A stretch of 64,000 nucleotides of DNA from Geodermatophilus obscurus DSM 43160. Its GTDB lineage: Bacteria; Actinomycetota; Actinomycetes; Mycobacteriales; Geodermatophilaceae. The DNA lies in NCBI RefSeq assembly GCF_000025345.1, contig NC_013757.1, positions 4,402,001-4,466,000 on the forward strand, written 5' to 3'. The notes beneath the pieces are model-generated. The model saw nothing but the letters and a program-made list of their open reading frames with translations. It had not been told where the DNA came from and ran no database searches. The position numbers and the translations under genes are program-made. Numbering within the stretch: the stretch's first letter is position 1; the number at the start of each line of letters is the position of its first letter. Below are positions 63,960-64,000 of the stretch, piece after piece.

Positions 63960-64000
63960 TCAGGGGTACGGCCAGGCGTTCTTGGCGCAGCCCTCGAGCC
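63960..64000 (-). CDS. C-terminal end of a DUF3152-like protein (partial)
   Basis: Only the last 12 or so codons are in the window (LEGCAKNAWPYP, stop). A C-terminal G-C-x-x-N-x-W-P-Y/F ending is typical of DUF3152 proteins, and the mycobacterial homologue (Rv3207c) is next to moeZ. The assignment rests on this ending plus the neighbour. Confidence 0.55.
   Translation of the reverse strand, partial: LEGCAKNAWPYP

Overview
The window reads as chromosomal core DNA of a very GC-rich actinobacterium that makes mycothiol. Supporting signs are a SigR/RsrA-type thiol-stress sigma/anti-sigma pair, a mycoredoxin, a WhiB7-type regulator, AdnAB helicase-nucleases, UvrD2 and MoeZ. I infer a Geodermatophilaceae-like genus (Blastococcus, Geodermatophilus, Modestobacter), but the sequence alone does not settle this. 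No CRISPR array, insertion sequence or prophage was seen. Most genes are packed head-to-tail with 4-base GTGA/ATGA (twice CTGA) stop-start overlaps.

Layout. 1-8 kb: rsrA (cut by the window edge), sigR, a YbaK deacylase, a fused membrane/spermidine-synthase protein, an HMCES/YedK DNA-crosslink protein, an aldehyde dehydrogenase, aroA and rsgA. 8-17 kb: small conserved genes, hisN, then a leftward run that looks catabolic (xylulokinase, XdhC-like, hydrolase, aldo/keto reductase, P450, aldo/keto reductase, hydrolase). 17-22.6 kb: cbs-metB transsulfuration pair, methionine aminopeptidase, a pyruvyl-transferase-like protein, a VOC protein and an acetyltransferase. 22.7-27.3 kb: an initiator tRNA and a leftward operon made of a 29-residue leader peptide, a TauD-type dioxygenase and a betaine-class ABC transporter. 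27.4-30.3 kb: a TetR regulator, two DUF membrane proteins and a second initiator tRNA.

30.4-64 kb is the conserved actinobacterial block known from Mycobacterium tuberculosis around Rv3193c-Rv3207c: UPF0182, PDZ/S16 protease, DUF2342 protein, ThiF-like protein, AarF kinase, whiB7, uvrD2, mycoredoxin, nudC, adnA-adnB, moeZ and a DUF3152 protein. Local additions are an M48-type peptidase, an ANTAR protein, a degenerate uridine-kinase homologue, two M16 peptidases, a Ser/Thr kinase and an M20 peptidase.

Regulatory structure is the most unusual part. I see sigR-type promoters (GGAAT/C-N19-GTT) before sigR and moeZ, a WhiB7-type promoter with a leader ORF and a terminator hairpin before whiB7, a sulfur-type leader peptide before tauD, many leaderless starts (TANNNT 6-8 bases before the start codon), and two genes that seem to start with CTG. 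A dispersed family of about 58-bp hairpin repeats has an outer stem that changes from copy to copy yet stays base-paired. It sits mostly at gene ends; a second, smaller 18-base hairpin family lies just after stop codons.
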